A stretch of DNA of 64,000 nucleotides from Protopterus annectens (taxonomy: Eukaryota; Chordata; Ceratodontiformes; Protopteridae): positions 1,003,537,932-1,003,601,931 of the forward strand of contig NC_056747.1 in NCBI RefSeq assembly GCF_019279795.1. The letters run 5' to 3'. Numbering within the stretch: position 1 is the first letter of the stretch; each line of letters opens with the position of its first letter. Position numbers and translations under genes: made by a program. Below, one piece after another: positions 50,027 through 63,921 of this stretch. A model generated the notes under the pieces. That model was given only the letters and a program-made list of their open reading frames with translations. It did no database searches and was not told the origin of the DNA.

Positions 50027-50323
50027 GTCAGATGTGCCCCCCCATCCTATGTAGAAATATAGTAGCAGTCAGGTGTGCCCCCCCCAAGCCTGTGTAGAAA
50101 TGTAGAAATAGTCAGGTGTGCCCCCCAGTCCTACTTAGGAATATAGTAACAGTTCAGGTGTGCCCCCCAATCCTGTGTAGAAATGTAGAAATAGTCAGGT
50201 GTGCCCCCCCATCTTACGTAGAAATATAGTAACAGTCAGGTGTGCCCCCCCACAATCCTGTGAAGAAATGTAGAAATAGTCAGGTGTGCCCCCCCATCCT
50301 ATGCAGAAATGTATTAACAGTCC
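50027..50323. repeat. ~43-bp minisatellite with alternating unit types
   Basis: Seven units share TCAGGTGTGCCCCCC and GTAGAAAT. They alternate between an ATAGTAACAG type and a GTAGAAATAG type, giving a two-unit higher-order period. Confidence 0.9.
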
Positions 50324-51069
50324 ATGCCAAATGATCAATGGATACCCTGAAGTGACTGCATGCCACATGTAGGTGTACAACACAAAGGTCGGCACTGCAG
50401 TACAAACTACCTAGACCCGATCCACACATTCAGTATTGACGGCCATACTGGGCATGCCCACACACTTAGAGTAATGAAGGCAATGTCAGTCAATGTCAGT
50501 CAACAACATTAGAGTAATGAAGGCAATGTCAGTCAACAACATACTGAAAGGTCATACTAGGCATGCTCACACACTTAAGCACATGAAGGCTGTGTCTGCA
50601 AACACCAGTGGACTAGACATATCTCGCAGCCGCAGGTGTTAGTGCAGACACTCCTCCATATGCACCATACATGCTTTGCACACACAGTGGATAGGAATAC
50701 AGGCATTTATGTAAGGACAACACACTTTAATAAGTCAAAAGTAGACATACATAGATGTGTGGAAGAGGGTGACTGTGACAAGGAGCCATCCAGGGCTCTC
50801 CCACCCAGCACACAGCCAAAGGGCCACAACCACACAAGAGTCTGATGTCACACACTGCAGATACTAGCCACCAGTATTTGTTAGCATTACAGAGTATGTG
50901 GTGCATGTGCCAGCTGTGCAACATGACTGTTCAAGGAAGTAGTCATCTAGCAGCTGTATACACGTACCTGTGGAATATGACCCAGGTTGTGCCCACATGT
51001 GGCATGTCAACACCTAGATGAAAGGGTTATGGCCCATGCACACACACTGCCCTCCCCATAGTCTCACTA
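50324..51069. other. No recognised gene
   Basis: Moderately GC-rich. A ~40-bp direct repeat (AGTAATGAAGGCAATGTCAG) occurs at about 50,470-50,540. Confidence 0.45.
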
Positions 51070-52560
51070 TGACAAGCCTGCTGTGGTCATCTACTGTGAA
51101 ATACACCTTTGGGAGAGTTGCATCCTAGGAATCTCTGTGGCACGCCCTGTAACTGTGTACTGCTGTAGTATGGCAAACTAGTTTGATAGGAGTTCTAACC
51201 TCAGCACTGGCATCTGTGTGTGTATGCGTGTCTGTCTGAGTAGAGAGCAATGCTTTTTAGGGTGGTCACACTCCTACAATTGCAATGCTCTACTTTGGTA
51301 AGGCTGCTGATGTCATCCACCTAGAAATATATCCCTGGAAAGACTGCATCCCAGTAATCTCTGTGGCATGTCCCATAACTGCGTACTGCTGTAGTGTGAT
51401 AAAATAGTTATGTAGGAGTTCAGTTTCCAGACATGGCAACTGTGTTTGTGTGTGTGTGTCTGTCTGTGTAGAGAACAATGCTTTTTATGGTAGTCACACC
51501 CCCTACAATTTAAATGCACTACTTTGGCAAAGCTGCTGATGTCATCCACCTAGGAATATACCTCTGGGAAAGAAGTAGCCCAGTAATCTCTGTAGCAGGT
51601 CCTATAGCTGCGCATTGCTGTAGAGTGATAGATTAGGTAGGTAGCTGTTCTACTCCCAGAAATGACAAGTGTGTTTGTGTGTGTGTCTGTCTGACCTTGT
51701 CTGTGTAGAGAGCAATGCTTTTTAGGGTAGTCACACTGCATACAATTTGTATGCTCTACGTTGGCAAAACTGCTGATGTCATCCACCTAGAAATACACCT
51801 CTGGGAAGAATGTAGCCCAGTAATCTCTGTAGCATGTCCTGTAACTGCATATTGCTGTATTGTGATAGATTAGGAAGATAGCTGTTCTACTCCCTGACAT
51901 GGCAAGTGTGTTTGTGTGTGTGTCTGTCTGACCCTGTCTGTGTAGAGAACACTGCTTTTTAGGGTAGTCACACTCCATACAATTGCAATGCTCTACTTTG
52001 GTAAGGCTGCTGATGTCATCCACCTATAATTACATCCGTGGAAAAATTGCATTCCAGTAATCTCTGTGGCGCATCCCATAACTGTGTACTGCAGTAGTGT
52101 GATATAGTTAAGGAGAAGTTCAATTCCTAGACATGGCAATTGTGTGTGTTTGTCTGTGTATAGAGCAGTGCTTTGTAGGGTAGTCACACTCCCTACAATT
52201 CAAATGCTCATCTTTGGCAAGGCTGATGATGTCATCCACCGGAAACACCTCTGAGTAGCTGTAACCCAGTAGTCACTGAAGCATCTCCTGTAAGTGCATA
52301 CTGCTGTAATATGGTGTAGACCTCTGTTAGGGGTTCTATACCCACGCATGTCGGTTGTGGATGTTTTGTGTGTGTTCCACTGTCTGTGTGGGGAGCAATG
52401 CATTTTAGGCTAGTCACACTCAATACATGTCCAATGGCCTACTTTGGCAGTCCTGCTGATGTCATCCAATGTGAAATACACCTTTGCGGAAGGGGCACTC
52501 CAGTGTACCATAACTGTGTAGTGCTGTAGTATACTAAACTAGACAGGTAGGGGATCAATT
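51070..52560. repeat. ~237-bp satellite-like array, seven units
   Basis: The landmark GATGTCATCCACC recurs at about 51,310, 51,539, 51,776, 52,013, 52,229 and 52,459, with an older form near 51,084. Three intervals are 237 or close to it; others are 216-230. Each unit ends in a short GT run and CTGTGTAGAGAGCAATGCTT. Units also carry GGAGTTCAGTTTCCAG-like sequence that resembles a Pol III B box. Confidence 0.9.
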
Positions 52561-52572
52561 CCCAGACATGAC

Positions 52573-52576
<4 letters not shown>

Positions 52577-52645
<69 letters not shown>
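52577..52645. repeat. (GT)n microsatellite
   Basis: About 34 GT units, at the GT position of the last satellite unit. Confidence 0.95.
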
Positions 52646-52646
<1 letters not shown>

Positions 52647-52649
52647 CAC

Positions 52650-54219
52650 CTGGGCCCAATGTGGGGTGGGTTTTGCAAATGTCTTTTATGGTGGCCCTAT
52701 ATCACAATGTCCACTGTACAGGGATAACAGATGTGAAATAGCCGAGAGGCTGGAGTGCAAATCCATACCCATACATGTGACATCACGGCCAGGCAATCAC
52801 AATTAGCAACCCCTGTACTACCCAGAGCACACTCTCAACTCATGTCACATACACACAGACACACATGAATATGTGTGTAGTCCACTGCATATTGGTGACT
52901 GATAGTAACTATGGAGTGATTGCAGTGGCCTACAAAGGGCATAGCACCCTGTCTATCCATCCAATAGGCACATACATGCAGACAGTGCACCTTCCCCATG
53001 TTCCCCACTGGCCACTTGCATCACCTGTGGGGCCATCACATGTGACCCTCAAAGGACATACTATGCCTGAAAACATGCCCCATATGGACTGATGCCAGGG
53101 AATGTCGGTAGAATGCTATCAATGTAGGTGCAGGGTTAACCTGCTGTTCATTACCAGTTCCTGCCACAGGTGGCCACGACTGTCACATCTGATGATAATC
53201 TGTGTACACAACATGGGCCCGACACCCCAGGTACAGTTCCACATGTCACTGTACATGCATGTGGGAGGTGTGCACATCCCAAACACCATCCATGTCATGG
53301 ACTAGGGATCACATACATGTCAAGCGATGCACAGCATTGGCCACACGCAATAGCCACCCAGGTGACTGGATGGTGGATACAATACTCACCTATGTGGAAA
53401 AATGAAGAAACCACAAGCCTGAGCCACAATGCAGACCATTGTCATGTGGCCTGATACCAAGATATACCCATCACCTAGCCTTGTATAGCCATCTGGCACA
53501 GTCGACCACCACATACCCATGCAGAAATGCACCCATGCATGTCAGTACTGGCACCCTGTGTGTTTGTGTGTGTGTGGTATGATGTGTATGATCACATCCA
53601 CACTCACTACAACCCCCAGTGGCATACTGAAGCATGCTGTCTGATGTCAGACATCTCCCCATACCCTTTGCCCAAATAACCTCTGTATGACCCATGTGGT
53701 GTATGTGATACCTGCACAGTACTGTGTTGTGGCAATCTCACTGGTGATGAGCTGTATCGCTGGCCCTGACAAGTGTGTCAATGTGTGTGCATCCCTGTGA
53801 GAGTGTGGCTGTGTTGACGCTGGCACCTGTTCATGTGGACAGGCACATGTACATCACCTACCATATAACTACCATATCCCTGTTACAGATGTCACTCACC
53901 ATCACATATATGTTCTACGGACCCCACAACAGTAACCTATGTGGCGCATTCAACAACTGCATAGGACTGTGATAGCACTACATAGTCATCAGGGGTTTGA
54001 TACCCTGTGCTGGTAGGTGTGTGACACAAACATGCTTAGTTCTTACTCTCCCACCCCTCCCTGACTTGCTGGTGCCTCTGTCTGCTTCCCTCACTGGTGG
54101 CTGTGGAGACCTATACCTGCTTTTCTTAGGCAGCAGCATGTGTATTTTAGGTAATGCTCATGATCAGCTGATGGCCACTGCACGAATTGAAGCCCTCCCC
54201 TAGCTGGTTGCATGTGGAA
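52650..54219. other. No recognised gene
   Basis: Near-balanced base composition, rich in CATGT and GTGTG. Many short open frames, none with a motif I know. Confidence 0.45.
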
Positions 54220-54229
54220 CAGCTGTGGT

Positions 54230-54403
54230 TGTTGTTGTGTCTTTCAGCTTTTCCCGGTTAGGGATCGCCACAGCGGAACTCTGGTCTGCTAATGATTGGC
54301 AGTAGATTTTTTACGAACGCTGAGGTGCCAGCTCGACGTTCAACCTTCAACGAAGGCATGCCCATTACGCATGTCTTTCAAACGCCCACCCAACTGCAGG
54401 GAG
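54230..54403 (-). mobile_element. tRNA-derived SINE, copy 4 (5'-truncated)
   Basis: It keeps the 3' half of the family (TTTTCCCGGTTAGGGATCGC on the plus strand) and lacks the tRNA head. CAGCTGTGGT flanks it at 54,220-54,229 and 54,404-54,413, a 10-bp target duplication. Confidence 0.88.
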
Positions 54404-54413
54404 CAGCTGTGGT

Positions 54414-56455
54414 AACATTCCCATAGCCAATTGCATGGAAACACACTCCAATATCTAGGAACACCATGTTTGTGTTGGTCCTTTTCATTCACTGTGAGCA
54501 GGAACTCGTTCTGTTGTTTGGCAAGCAGCATCTCAGATGGGATGGGGATTTATCTCTGACAACATACACTGTGGAAACAGGCCAACACACAGGAGGGAGA
54601 TATGCCTGACCTGATTACAGGCTGTAAGTGCTGCTATACTGCATTTGGAGTTATGCTGGGTTAACAGTGTGTGTGTAGATATGGCTGTCCCATATGTCTC
54701 AATACCTGCCATGTCAGTATCTTTGTTTATGAGGAATCCCCATCTGCAGGGTGATCCACAGAATGGGCGGTGCTTTGTACCTTTGGTGTCATGTGCTACC
54801 CACGGAGCATCTATCTGTGGACTGCAGAAAGTACTGTGAAGATTGTAGTCTGTAGATGGTGAAAGCCGTGACAGTTACAGACTTCATATCCCTCATAAGA
54901 AATATGTTGCAACAAACCCCCCGTTACAACAGTAAATGTATGCGGTTATCACAGCATCATGTCAATATTGGCCCTGTGTATGTGCATCCAGCCCCAACTC
55001 TGTCAACCTTTGCACATATGTCGTGCATGTAGAGGTGCATATGTGCTGTACACCATAAGTAGTATCATCATATCTGATAACAAGCCAGTGAGATATCAGA
55101 CTGCTACACATGTGGGGTTATAACTGATGATATAACCTGGACATACTGTGGCTTTATGTACAGTACTGAGGTCTGTGTACATATGGTGAATGTCAACAGT
55201 GTGTGTATTGTTAATATATACCTTGGCCTGTGTACAGACTGTGGTAGTTGTCATTATCCTAGGTCCCATCCTATCTGATGTTACATGCCACTCCACTGTA
55301 TGTTACCATATTGGCTTACATGTTTGTAGGGCCATACACACACATGTCCCATACCACAGTCAGCCATCACACCACACTGTGTAGCGGCCCAGTATATGTA
55401 GGGATAGTGTCTGAGTGGCACATAAGAGGATGGTGTTGAACAGATAGTCCATATACTGTAATGTTATGCTAGCTTGCCATATGATGCTGTGGCTCTGTTC
55501 TCACTGGTTGTGGTTATGAACTTTCACACGGGTGTATCTTACCCTGTGCTGTAACATGCCTGTACAGCCTGCTGTATATGCAGATGCACGTGCATTCCCC
55601 CATAGGAGATGTAGACTGGTGTTGAGCCAGTCTGCCTGTAGCCTGTACAGTGCATTGTTACATGCCTAGCAGCTTAGTGTACTTGCCCAGTGAGATGTCA
55701 TGTTCAGGCACTTGCCAGATGTACTGCTGCTGGGCCTCCCTTTACAGTCATGTATGTCAGACAGAGCAGTGGGATGTTGTACAGATGTATGTCAATATCT
55801 AATGGGTAGTATGTGGCCATGGCACCCATGTACCAGTGGGTATTACTTGTCAGGCCAGACAGGCGTGTGTAAATGCAGAAGCTATGGTGGCATTTGCATA
55901 AAGGTTGTTATGTGTTATACCCATCTACATGCTGTTAACATCCATGTTGTCAGGCATGGTACACATGTTTTGCACTAAGGGGTTCTGTGTATACCTCTGG
56001 ACTCTACAGAGTGTGTCAGAATGTCCACACATATTGGCCAATATCTCTGCTGCAGTTGACAGGGGCTGTACATGCAAGCAGCGGTACTTAACTATGCTGT
56101 CCTTAGGATGTTTGTCTGTAGCCAATGGCACACATGTGGAAAGCAGATGTGACCCACCACACACACCATGTCTGTGAGGACAATCCCAAGTACAGTAGCA
56201 ATAGTATATCAAGCTGTAATAGTATGCAAATAAAGGTCTTCCACTCCTGCAAACCTGTGTATGGTGTCTTTCCCTATGACCTCTCTGTGGGTATATGTTG
56301 CAGGCAGTGATTAACATTTGTACGGGTGGCCCATACAGTGTCCAGTTGTTCAGGTGTGAACTGTAGGCATAGTGGCCATTCCGTATTTTGTGCACCTCTT
56401 ACATATGCATCTGACTGTACATATCTCTGCATGTGAATGTGTAGTCACATGTATC
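54414..56455. other. No recognised gene
   Basis: Same composition as 52.6-54.2 kb. A minus-strand frame at 54,531-54,340 begins MLLAKQQNEFLLTVNEKDQ but runs into the SINE. No family assigned. Confidence 0.45.
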
Positions 56456-56457
56456 TA

Positions 56458-56523
<66 letters not shown>

Positions 56524-56535
56524 TATATATATGTA
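56456..56535. repeat. (CT)n(AT)n microsatellite
   Basis: Short CT run, then AT. Confidence 0.95.
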
Positions 56536-56736
56536 TATCTGTATCTGCATATATGTGCCTGTGTATATGTATCCTGGGGATGTTGATAGCCTCCACATTG
56601 TAAATCTCCCATGGGAGCCAGACTGTACTGCATGATATGTTACCATTACCAGCCTGCCATCATACAGCTGGGATGTAGTACTGTTAACATCTTGTGCCCA
56701 TGTCATGTCAGGTCCTGGTTATGGGATCTGCAACAC

Positions 56737-57510
<774 letters not shown>

Positions 57511-58158
57511 CATCTTCATTAGACAATAATGTCATTATCAGGGGGGGAACCTGTAGTGTCGTGTGTATACCAGGGTCGTGTGTTTCCCATATCCCTGAAT
57601 TAGATGTTCCTAGTAGGTTTTGTGTGCATACCAAGCAACCTTGTGTGCTACGTATGCTTTGCGATACCTACAAATAAAACAGTTAATGTCAACAAAGTCA
57701 CACGTGAAGTCTATTGTTATTACCAGGGAAACATTCACCCCATGTGGGACAATCCAAAAATTGGGTATTCTACTTTATTCTAAAAGCATGGCTGCAAAGG
57801 TGCACATGGCTATGTGCATGAACTACAGCGTGTGACAGACCTAGGACACTTGGGTCGGGATGACGTACAGGATGATTCCTTTGCGGAGGAGGAGTGCAGG
57901 GTGGGCAAAGTGTGGTGGTGTGGTTGCTACAAGCTGGTAACCAGAGAAGGGATGGTGGCTGTGTGTGTGCAGTGGAGTGGGGGGGAGGCAGAAATGTGGG
58001 TAAAGTAAATATGGGTCGAGGAAAGGCTGGGTTGGATGGGCCTGTACTGGTCAGCCCGCCTAGTGGGTGGGGGAGGGGGATTGTGATATAAACTTGTGAA
58101 ACATAAAAGAAGACTAATTTAAATCCCTATTTAAATGAAACACTTACAATAAAATGAT
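57511..58158. other. Spacer between the duplicated units
   Basis: Contains a short plus frame (57,814-58,008) with no recognised motif. Confidence 0.45.
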
Positions 58159-58490
58159 CTTGGTAGTGTATTGCAGGGTGGACGTGTTTGGCTGGGAGGG
58201 GGTATGCCAATTCATACAATGCGTATATTGTTTTGGGCCTCTCAACCCCATTAATGGTGCATGTGGACATATATGTTTCTGTTTATCTACCATTGCTATC
58301 TACAGATGTCTGGCCATATATACATATATGGGTATATATATTTGCTTGCATATTTATAACTATATCCGTCTATACCTAAGGAGATCTGTCTCTGCGTACA
58401 TATATGTAACTTGCTGTGTATATGTTTACATATAGGTGTTGACACATATATGCATAGATGTCGGCATTTGCATGTATATATGTTCATATA

Positions 58491-58558
<68 letters not shown>

Positions 58559-58835
58559 TATGTTGCATCTGTTTAGATATTAATATATTTACACACACAC
58601 ATACATCTAGATGTAGGTATACATTCTCTGTACTGTTGCATGACTGGGTGGTATGTTATGTTTCTGACAACATCAGATTTTTGTATATCTGGCATGGCTT
58701 AGTGGTACATTACTTTGTGTATGGTGTGCATGGTCCTGGGTTTGAGTTTTGCAGAGGCTGTTTATTTTGTGGCTGGCCAGAAAGAGGCTCATTGTATATG
58801 GAGTGAGTGAAGCACTTTTACGCAGTTGTCAGTGG
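58159..58835 (+). repeat. Diverged direct duplication, unit 2
   Basis: Counterpart of 56,737-57,510. It has its own AT microsatellite (58,495-58,556) at the matching point and the tRNA-like stretch at 58,695-58,748 (TGGCTTAGTGGTACATTA, CTGGGTTTGAGTT). Confidence 0.9.
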
Positions 58836-59127
58836 GTTTGCATGATGGCAAACACTACTAACTTCCAGTGACATCTGCTTACACATGGTTAGCCTCACTA
58901 TTGCTTACTCTGTTTAAGCACTGCTTACCATCATGCAGACTTGCACCTGCTTACTAGTGCTTATTTATCCTTACTATTGCTATATTTTAGACAGTAATAG
59001 TCTACTGGTTCTTTATCATTCATTACACAGCTTACTACTCCAGTTCACAAATATATGTTATTTATTAGGTTATACAACTAAATATATAGATTATAACAAT
59101 GATGTGACATGGAAATGGAATGTACTG

Positions 59128-59183
59128 CAGTGGGACTCGAACCGGGATTGACTGCTTGTGAGGCAAACGCTCTGCCCACTACA
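59128..59183 (-). mobile_element. tRNA-like SINE head
   Basis: Minus strand: GTAGTGGGCAGAGCGTTTGC, then CTCACAAGCAGTCAAT and the B box GGTTCGAGTCCC. The order fits a tRNA, but the acceptor stem does not pair, so it reads as a SINE head, not a tRNA gene. The tail is not defined. Confidence 0.55.
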
Positions 59184-59439
59184 GTATTGCTATACTGCTG
59201 CATTTGCACATATTTTGCTTTTTATCCTCCTTTTGCTATTTAAGCTACATTAACCATAGCTAAGCGATGGGCAAACCCGCACACCTACGGTTAAACCTCA
59301 TCCGTTTCATTAACAATACATATCTTTTTTATTTTTTTTATTCACTATTGCTCTTATACATGTAGGGGGATGTTGCTAGGGGTATGCGTACATCTATGGG
59401 CAGTCTCACTCATTGTTTACTACCTTTCTGCAGTCCGTC

Positions 59440-59640
59440 ATTGCAGGGGCGTGTATATTCTGAGAGCTCTGCTCTCAGACATGCCCCCTGCACTTATACA
59501 TGCTCCGTGTAAGCCTAGGAACTCGGCCAGCACACCTTCATTGCTATGCATGGTGCACTGCCATCCTGCTCCTAAATGGGCGCTTCCATGCAGGACTAAA
59601 CTAGTCCTGCATGGAAGGTTAGTGAATCCAGGAGAATGTC
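59440..59640. mobile_element. Possible right terminal region of a Harbinger-type element
   Basis: It contains hairpins CTTCCATGCAGGACTA/TAGTCCTGCATGGAAG (59,584-59,617) and CTGAGAGC/GCTCTCAG. The edge GTTAGTGAATCCAGGAG is the near-inverse of the left edge at 46,832. The two would bound a 12.8-kb element if real. Confidence 0.35.
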
Positions 59641-60128
59641 TTTGTTTGCTTGTTCTACAGGAAGAAATATCATACAATATAATTTCATGTTTAAGTGCTT
59701 TCAGACTTATGCATATTATCAGGCCAAGTGTAAGGGTGATATTCATAGTCCTATCATTCACAGATGCCTAAAGTGGATTTGCAAATCAAACCACTATGCC
59801 TGTGTTTAAATGAGAAAAGTGGAAACAAGTAGTGCTGGTTTTCAAAGTCTCAACCGTTTGATGGAATGCCCAGCAGTAGAGTATCTAGAATGAGGCAAGA
59901 GGTGTAAATGCCTTGGGCACAAAGTGTTCCGGATGCAATCAGCCAAACACAAGCTCTCTTTAATGCAATACTTGTGTGGTCTAAAATATAGCAATTGTTT
60001 GCTACATTGTAACAAGCAGTTTGCTACAGTTTAAAAGTAAAAAAAAAAAAAAAATACTTTTTAAAATAAAGCCTGACAGCATTGTAGTACTCCGTGCAGG
60101 CAGGGTATAAACTGTAGCAACTGTTTGC

Positions 60129-60130
<2 letters not shown>
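59641..60130. other. No recognised feature
   Basis: AT-rich. Short repeat GCAAnTGTTTGCTACAT recurs at about 59,990-60,132. Confidence 0.5.

Positions 60131-60213
<83 letters not shown>
60131..60213. repeat. (AT)n microsatellite, left part
   Basis: AT run directly abutting the MITE left end. The matching right part is 63,921-63,971. Confidence 0.95.
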
Positions 60214-60216
<3 letters not shown>

Positions 60217-60362
60217 TTCACTTTATAAGCTCAAAGTGCTGTAATCTCAAATTACAAAATCTCACGCCCATAAAGTAGAAAATCCAAATACCTGAAACCA
60301 CACAATCATGAAGCCCTAAATCCCGACACCACAAAACCACGAAATTCAAACTCCCAACACTT

Positions 60363-63300
60363 ATAGGTTCATAGGTTCATAGGTAGATACTACGCTATCT
60401 GCCCTAGGGCATTTATAAGCCTAGCCAGAGTGTATTTGGCTTCTGCCTCCCTATTAGATTAGCCTACTGTGCCTCTGTAAAGTAGGTCACAGAAGGTACC
60501 CTTTTAAGATTAATTTACTGTGCCTCTGTCTAGCAGGGACACAGGAGAGATCCCAGGGGTGAATTTACGATTTCCCATTCACGCGTCCAAATTTCGCTTG
60601 AAGAGGGTCAGTGAGGGGCTATGTCTAACATGAATTGGGATTCTATTCCAGAGTGAGGGGAGCCTTTGGGAAATGAATCTGTCCCTCCAGCATGTCCTAT
60701 TTATTTTTGTGCTGAGGTTTAGGTCCCTGGAGCATGTAGCTCTAAGGGACTTGGATTTTTTGAGGTGGAGCATGTCCATTAATTCTGGGTTTGACATGGC
60801 TTTGTATGTCAGGCATAGATCGCCTCTGAGTAGGCAGTAAGCAACTGAGTAGAGCTGGAGTTTCTTTAGTCGAGCTGCATAGGACATCTGTTTGTAGCCC
60901 ATGATCCTCTTGGTGAGGTACTTTTGGGGTCTCTCCAGTTGCTGCAGGTGTCGGGTAAGGTACATCCCAAAAGGGGCATTGTATTCAATTATGGGCCTGA
61001 TGAGTGATGAGTAGAGGGGCACAATGACCTCTCTTGATCTAGATACGAACCCTTTTGTGATAAGGAGGGCTATATAGAAGGTCTTTCTAACCACTTTGGC
61101 AACATGATTATCAAAGGAGAGATTACTATCTACGTTGGTCCTCAAATCTCTAATTACTTCTTCCGTACTTAATGGATTACCACCTATGTGGAAATTTGTG
61201 GGCACCTTGTTTTTCCCAAAGGGGATGACTATGCACTTTTTAGCATTTAGCTTGAGGCTGTGGCTCTGGCACCAAGCATCTGTCTCTGTGAGACCCTTTT
61301 GGAGGATACTTGTGTCAGCTGGAGATTTGATTATGACCCCCAGTTTGTAGTCATCTGCGAACTTTGTCAGCCATAATCCCCCCTTGTTAGCCTGAACCTC
61401 AGAGAAGTATATACCGAACAAGAGAGGTCCCAGAACTGAGCCCTGTGGGATGCCACTTGTAACTGGTTTGGATTCGGACATGGCACCTGCAATTCTGACC
61501 ATGTGGGTTCTATCTCTGAGCCAGTTTGCAATCCATCTTGTGATATAGGGGTTGATATTTAAGCTGGTAAGCTTATTTATGATGCCTGAGTGGGGTATTG
61601 TGTCGAAGGCTTTTGTGAGGTCCAGGTAGGCTGTGTGGACTATCTTGCCCTCATCTATGGCTTTGGTAACTGTTTCAAACAAATCAACTAGGTTTAAGAG
61701 GCAAGAGCTGCCCTTAACAAAGCCAAATTGGGTAGGGTCCAGTGTCTGGAGGATCCCAATGTCTTTGTTTATGAGTTCCATGATAATACGCTCCATAGCT
61801 TTACAGACCAGCCTAGTCAGGCTTATGGGGCGACAGTTTCCGGGGTCTGTTGTGGCACCACCTTTGTGGAGTGGGACCACTGTAGCTGTACGCCATTCTT
61901 TGGGTACATATCCTGTAGTAAGGCTAAGTTTGAACAGTGACTTAATGTGAGGGTTCAGTTCTTCTTGGAGCTCATGTAAGACACAGCCTGGGACACCATC
62001 TGGTCCCATAGATGCTGTGTTTTTTTGCTTTGTAGAGGGCAGCTTTCACCTGTGCATCTGTGATATCACAGAGGTTACATTCAGTTGGGATAGGCGTTTG
62101 CTTCTTTGGGGGGGGGGGGGGGGGAGACGTTTGCACTGAATCTGTCTGCCAGGATGTTGGCTATGTCTGTAGGTTGGGTATATTTTGTACCGTTATGCAA
62201 CAATTCAGAGCATATCTGGGAGTTTCCGCCCATGTTTCTGACATAACTAAAGAAGGCCTTGTGATTATCTTTAGTGTCTAGGGCAATTTTTCTTCGAAAC
62301 TGGCCTTTGATGATTTTATGAGGGATCAAAGTTTCTTGCTAATACTGATCAGAGATGCCTTCCCTTTTTGGGATTTTGCTCTGTCATGTAGTAGCTTCCT
62401 CCTTCTGTTGTATAGCTTATTTATGGCTGGGGTCCACCAGACCAGTCTCCTGTTTTTGGAGGAGTGAGTCTTGGTTTTATTTGGGATAGCACGATCCATG
62501 CATTCCTGCAGGTGCTCATAGAATGCATTTGTAAAGGATTCTGCAAATTGGGCTGTATTATCCTCTGGCCCAAGGGCTTTGAAGGATTCCACCTCAGTCT
62601 TGAGAAGTGCAAAGTTGGCTTTGAAGAAATTCTTTACAGTGATTTCCTTGGCTGGGGGTGGGGACGGGATATGGATGTCCAGGGAAATTTGTTTATGGTC
62701 TGATCTTACCAATGAGGGGTTTACCTCTGGTGTGGAACATAGAGTCCCCATGTTGGTGATGACCAGGTACAATATGTTGTTCCCTCTTGGGGGAGTAGTG
62801 ACCAGTTGTTCCATTGCATTAGAATTTATAAATTCAAGGAACCATTGGGCAAGGGTGTTTGGGCTTGAGTAGTTTTCCCAGTCAATGTTTGGGTAGTTGA
62901 AGTCACCCAATAACATAGTGTTTGGAGAGACCTTCATATTCTCCATTGTTCTCAGGAATGCCAAGTGGGGTTCCTGTAATAGGGAGGGTGTTCTGTAGCA
63001 GGCTACAAACTGAAAGGCAGTTTTGTCTGCTGTTAGTTGCACATGGATGGTTTCCGATGCTTCGTGCAGTGCCACTAACCTGGAGGTGTAGGTATCTTTG
63101 ATGAATATAGATACTCCCCCTCCTTTTGTGCTTTGGTCCAAGTTTTGGGGGCGAAACGCATGGTATGAGTTATAACCTGGTAGTGCTGGGGTGCTCTCAG
63201 GAGCCTTGAACCAGGTTTCTGTTACTGCACAAACATCGATTTTCTCCATACTGAGGAGAGTCTCTAGTGCGTGCATCTTGAGGTTTAGACTTCTGGCATT

Positions 63301-63437
63301 GAGTAGCATTACCTTTAGTTTTTTTATCTTTGGGTTGTCTATGGAGGTGGGTTTGTCCTTTGAGCCTTGCCTAAAAAAGGCACTATTGGGGTGGCAAGAG
63401 CCCTGGCCAGTATACGAAAGCCTAAGGGTGACTTGCA
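60363..63437 (-). mobile_element. CR1-clade LINE, copy B (5'-truncated ORF2)
   Basis: It spans the last codons of ORF1 (about 63,437-63,340), the endonuclease, the RT and the 3' tail with AACCTATG octamers at 60,363-60,384. It is truncated 5' within ORF1, a usual outcome of incomplete reverse transcription. It is clearly the same family as copy A. Confidence 0.92.
60579..62009 (-). pseudogene. CR1 copy B reverse transcriptase and C-terminus
   Basis: The 476-codon uninterrupted frame carries PDGVPGCVLHELQ, EWRTATVVPLHKGG, CRPISLTRLVCKAMERIIME, DPTQFGFVKG, AYLDLTKAFDTIPHSG, TSGIPQGSVLGPLLFGIYFS and the catalytic FADD. The thumb, LWNRIPIHVRHS and FKRNLDA follow. This is the best-preserved LINE frame in the window. 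The upstream frame is lost in a T7 run near 62,020. Confidence 0.93.
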
Positions 63438-63438
63438 A
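62326..63438 (-). pseudogene. CR1 copy B endonuclease and linker
   Basis: The 370-codon frame contains KVMLLNARSL, TETWF, GYNSYHAFRP, GGGVSIFIKD, LLGDFNYPNIDWE (catalytic Asp intact) and SLVRSDHKQISLD. The linker has WWTPAINKLYNRRRKLL. The frame ends at 62,326 by frameshift. A following frame (62,329-62,081) carries on with DNHKAFFSYVRNMGGN to a G13 run at about 62,110. Confidence 0.9.
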
Positions 63439-63560
63439 ACACCATTACAACACACACCTACACAAGTAAAGAAGCACACGCACCTGCCCTTATTATATGC
63501 AGGGGGGCAAGCCCACCTGCACCCCCCATTTAAATATTCTAACTCCAAGGTTGCACTACA

Positions 63561-63641
<81 letters not shown>

Positions 63642-63920
63642 CACCACCACACAAACTACATTCCTCTTGCACACACACACATTGCAGTAACAACACACAC
63701 TAACACACACTACATCTCCCACTGAACACCCTTAAACATAAACACTTAACCGAATCCTTGAACACATCGCAATACCAGAACCGCTAATTCAAAACCTCCC
63801 GCATTCGAGATTTTGAATTTCACGCTTCTGTGGTTGCGATCTTCCGATTCTTACTCTTTATGAACTCGAGATACTGAAATTCGAGATTTCAGTATTTCGA
63901 GCTTATAAAGTGTTCCCACA

Positions 63921-63921
63921 T

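Larger units (their letters stand above)
60214..63917. mobile_element. MITE split by a CR1 LINE
   Basis: The left end (CACTTTATAAGCTCAAAGTG, CTGTAATCTCAAATT) and the reverse complement of the right end (GGGAACACTTTATAAGCTCG, CTGAAATCTCGAATT) pair as terminal repeats. The right half holds the TATA-core family motif on the minus strand (TTGGAGTTAGAATATTTAAA, with GCAAGCCCACCTGC, near 63,503-63,560) and a (CA)n tract at 63,562-63,639. Removing the LINE leaves an element of about 630 bp sitting inside an AT microsatellite, which obscures any target duplication. Confidence 0.7.

Noticed and set aside
54340..54531. Myb/SANT partner protein of Harbinger
   Set aside because: Only a short helix-like stretch resembles it, and the frame runs into a SINE.
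59128..59183. Functional tRNA gene
   Set aside because: A and B boxes are present but acceptor-stem pairing is not, so it fits a SINE head better.
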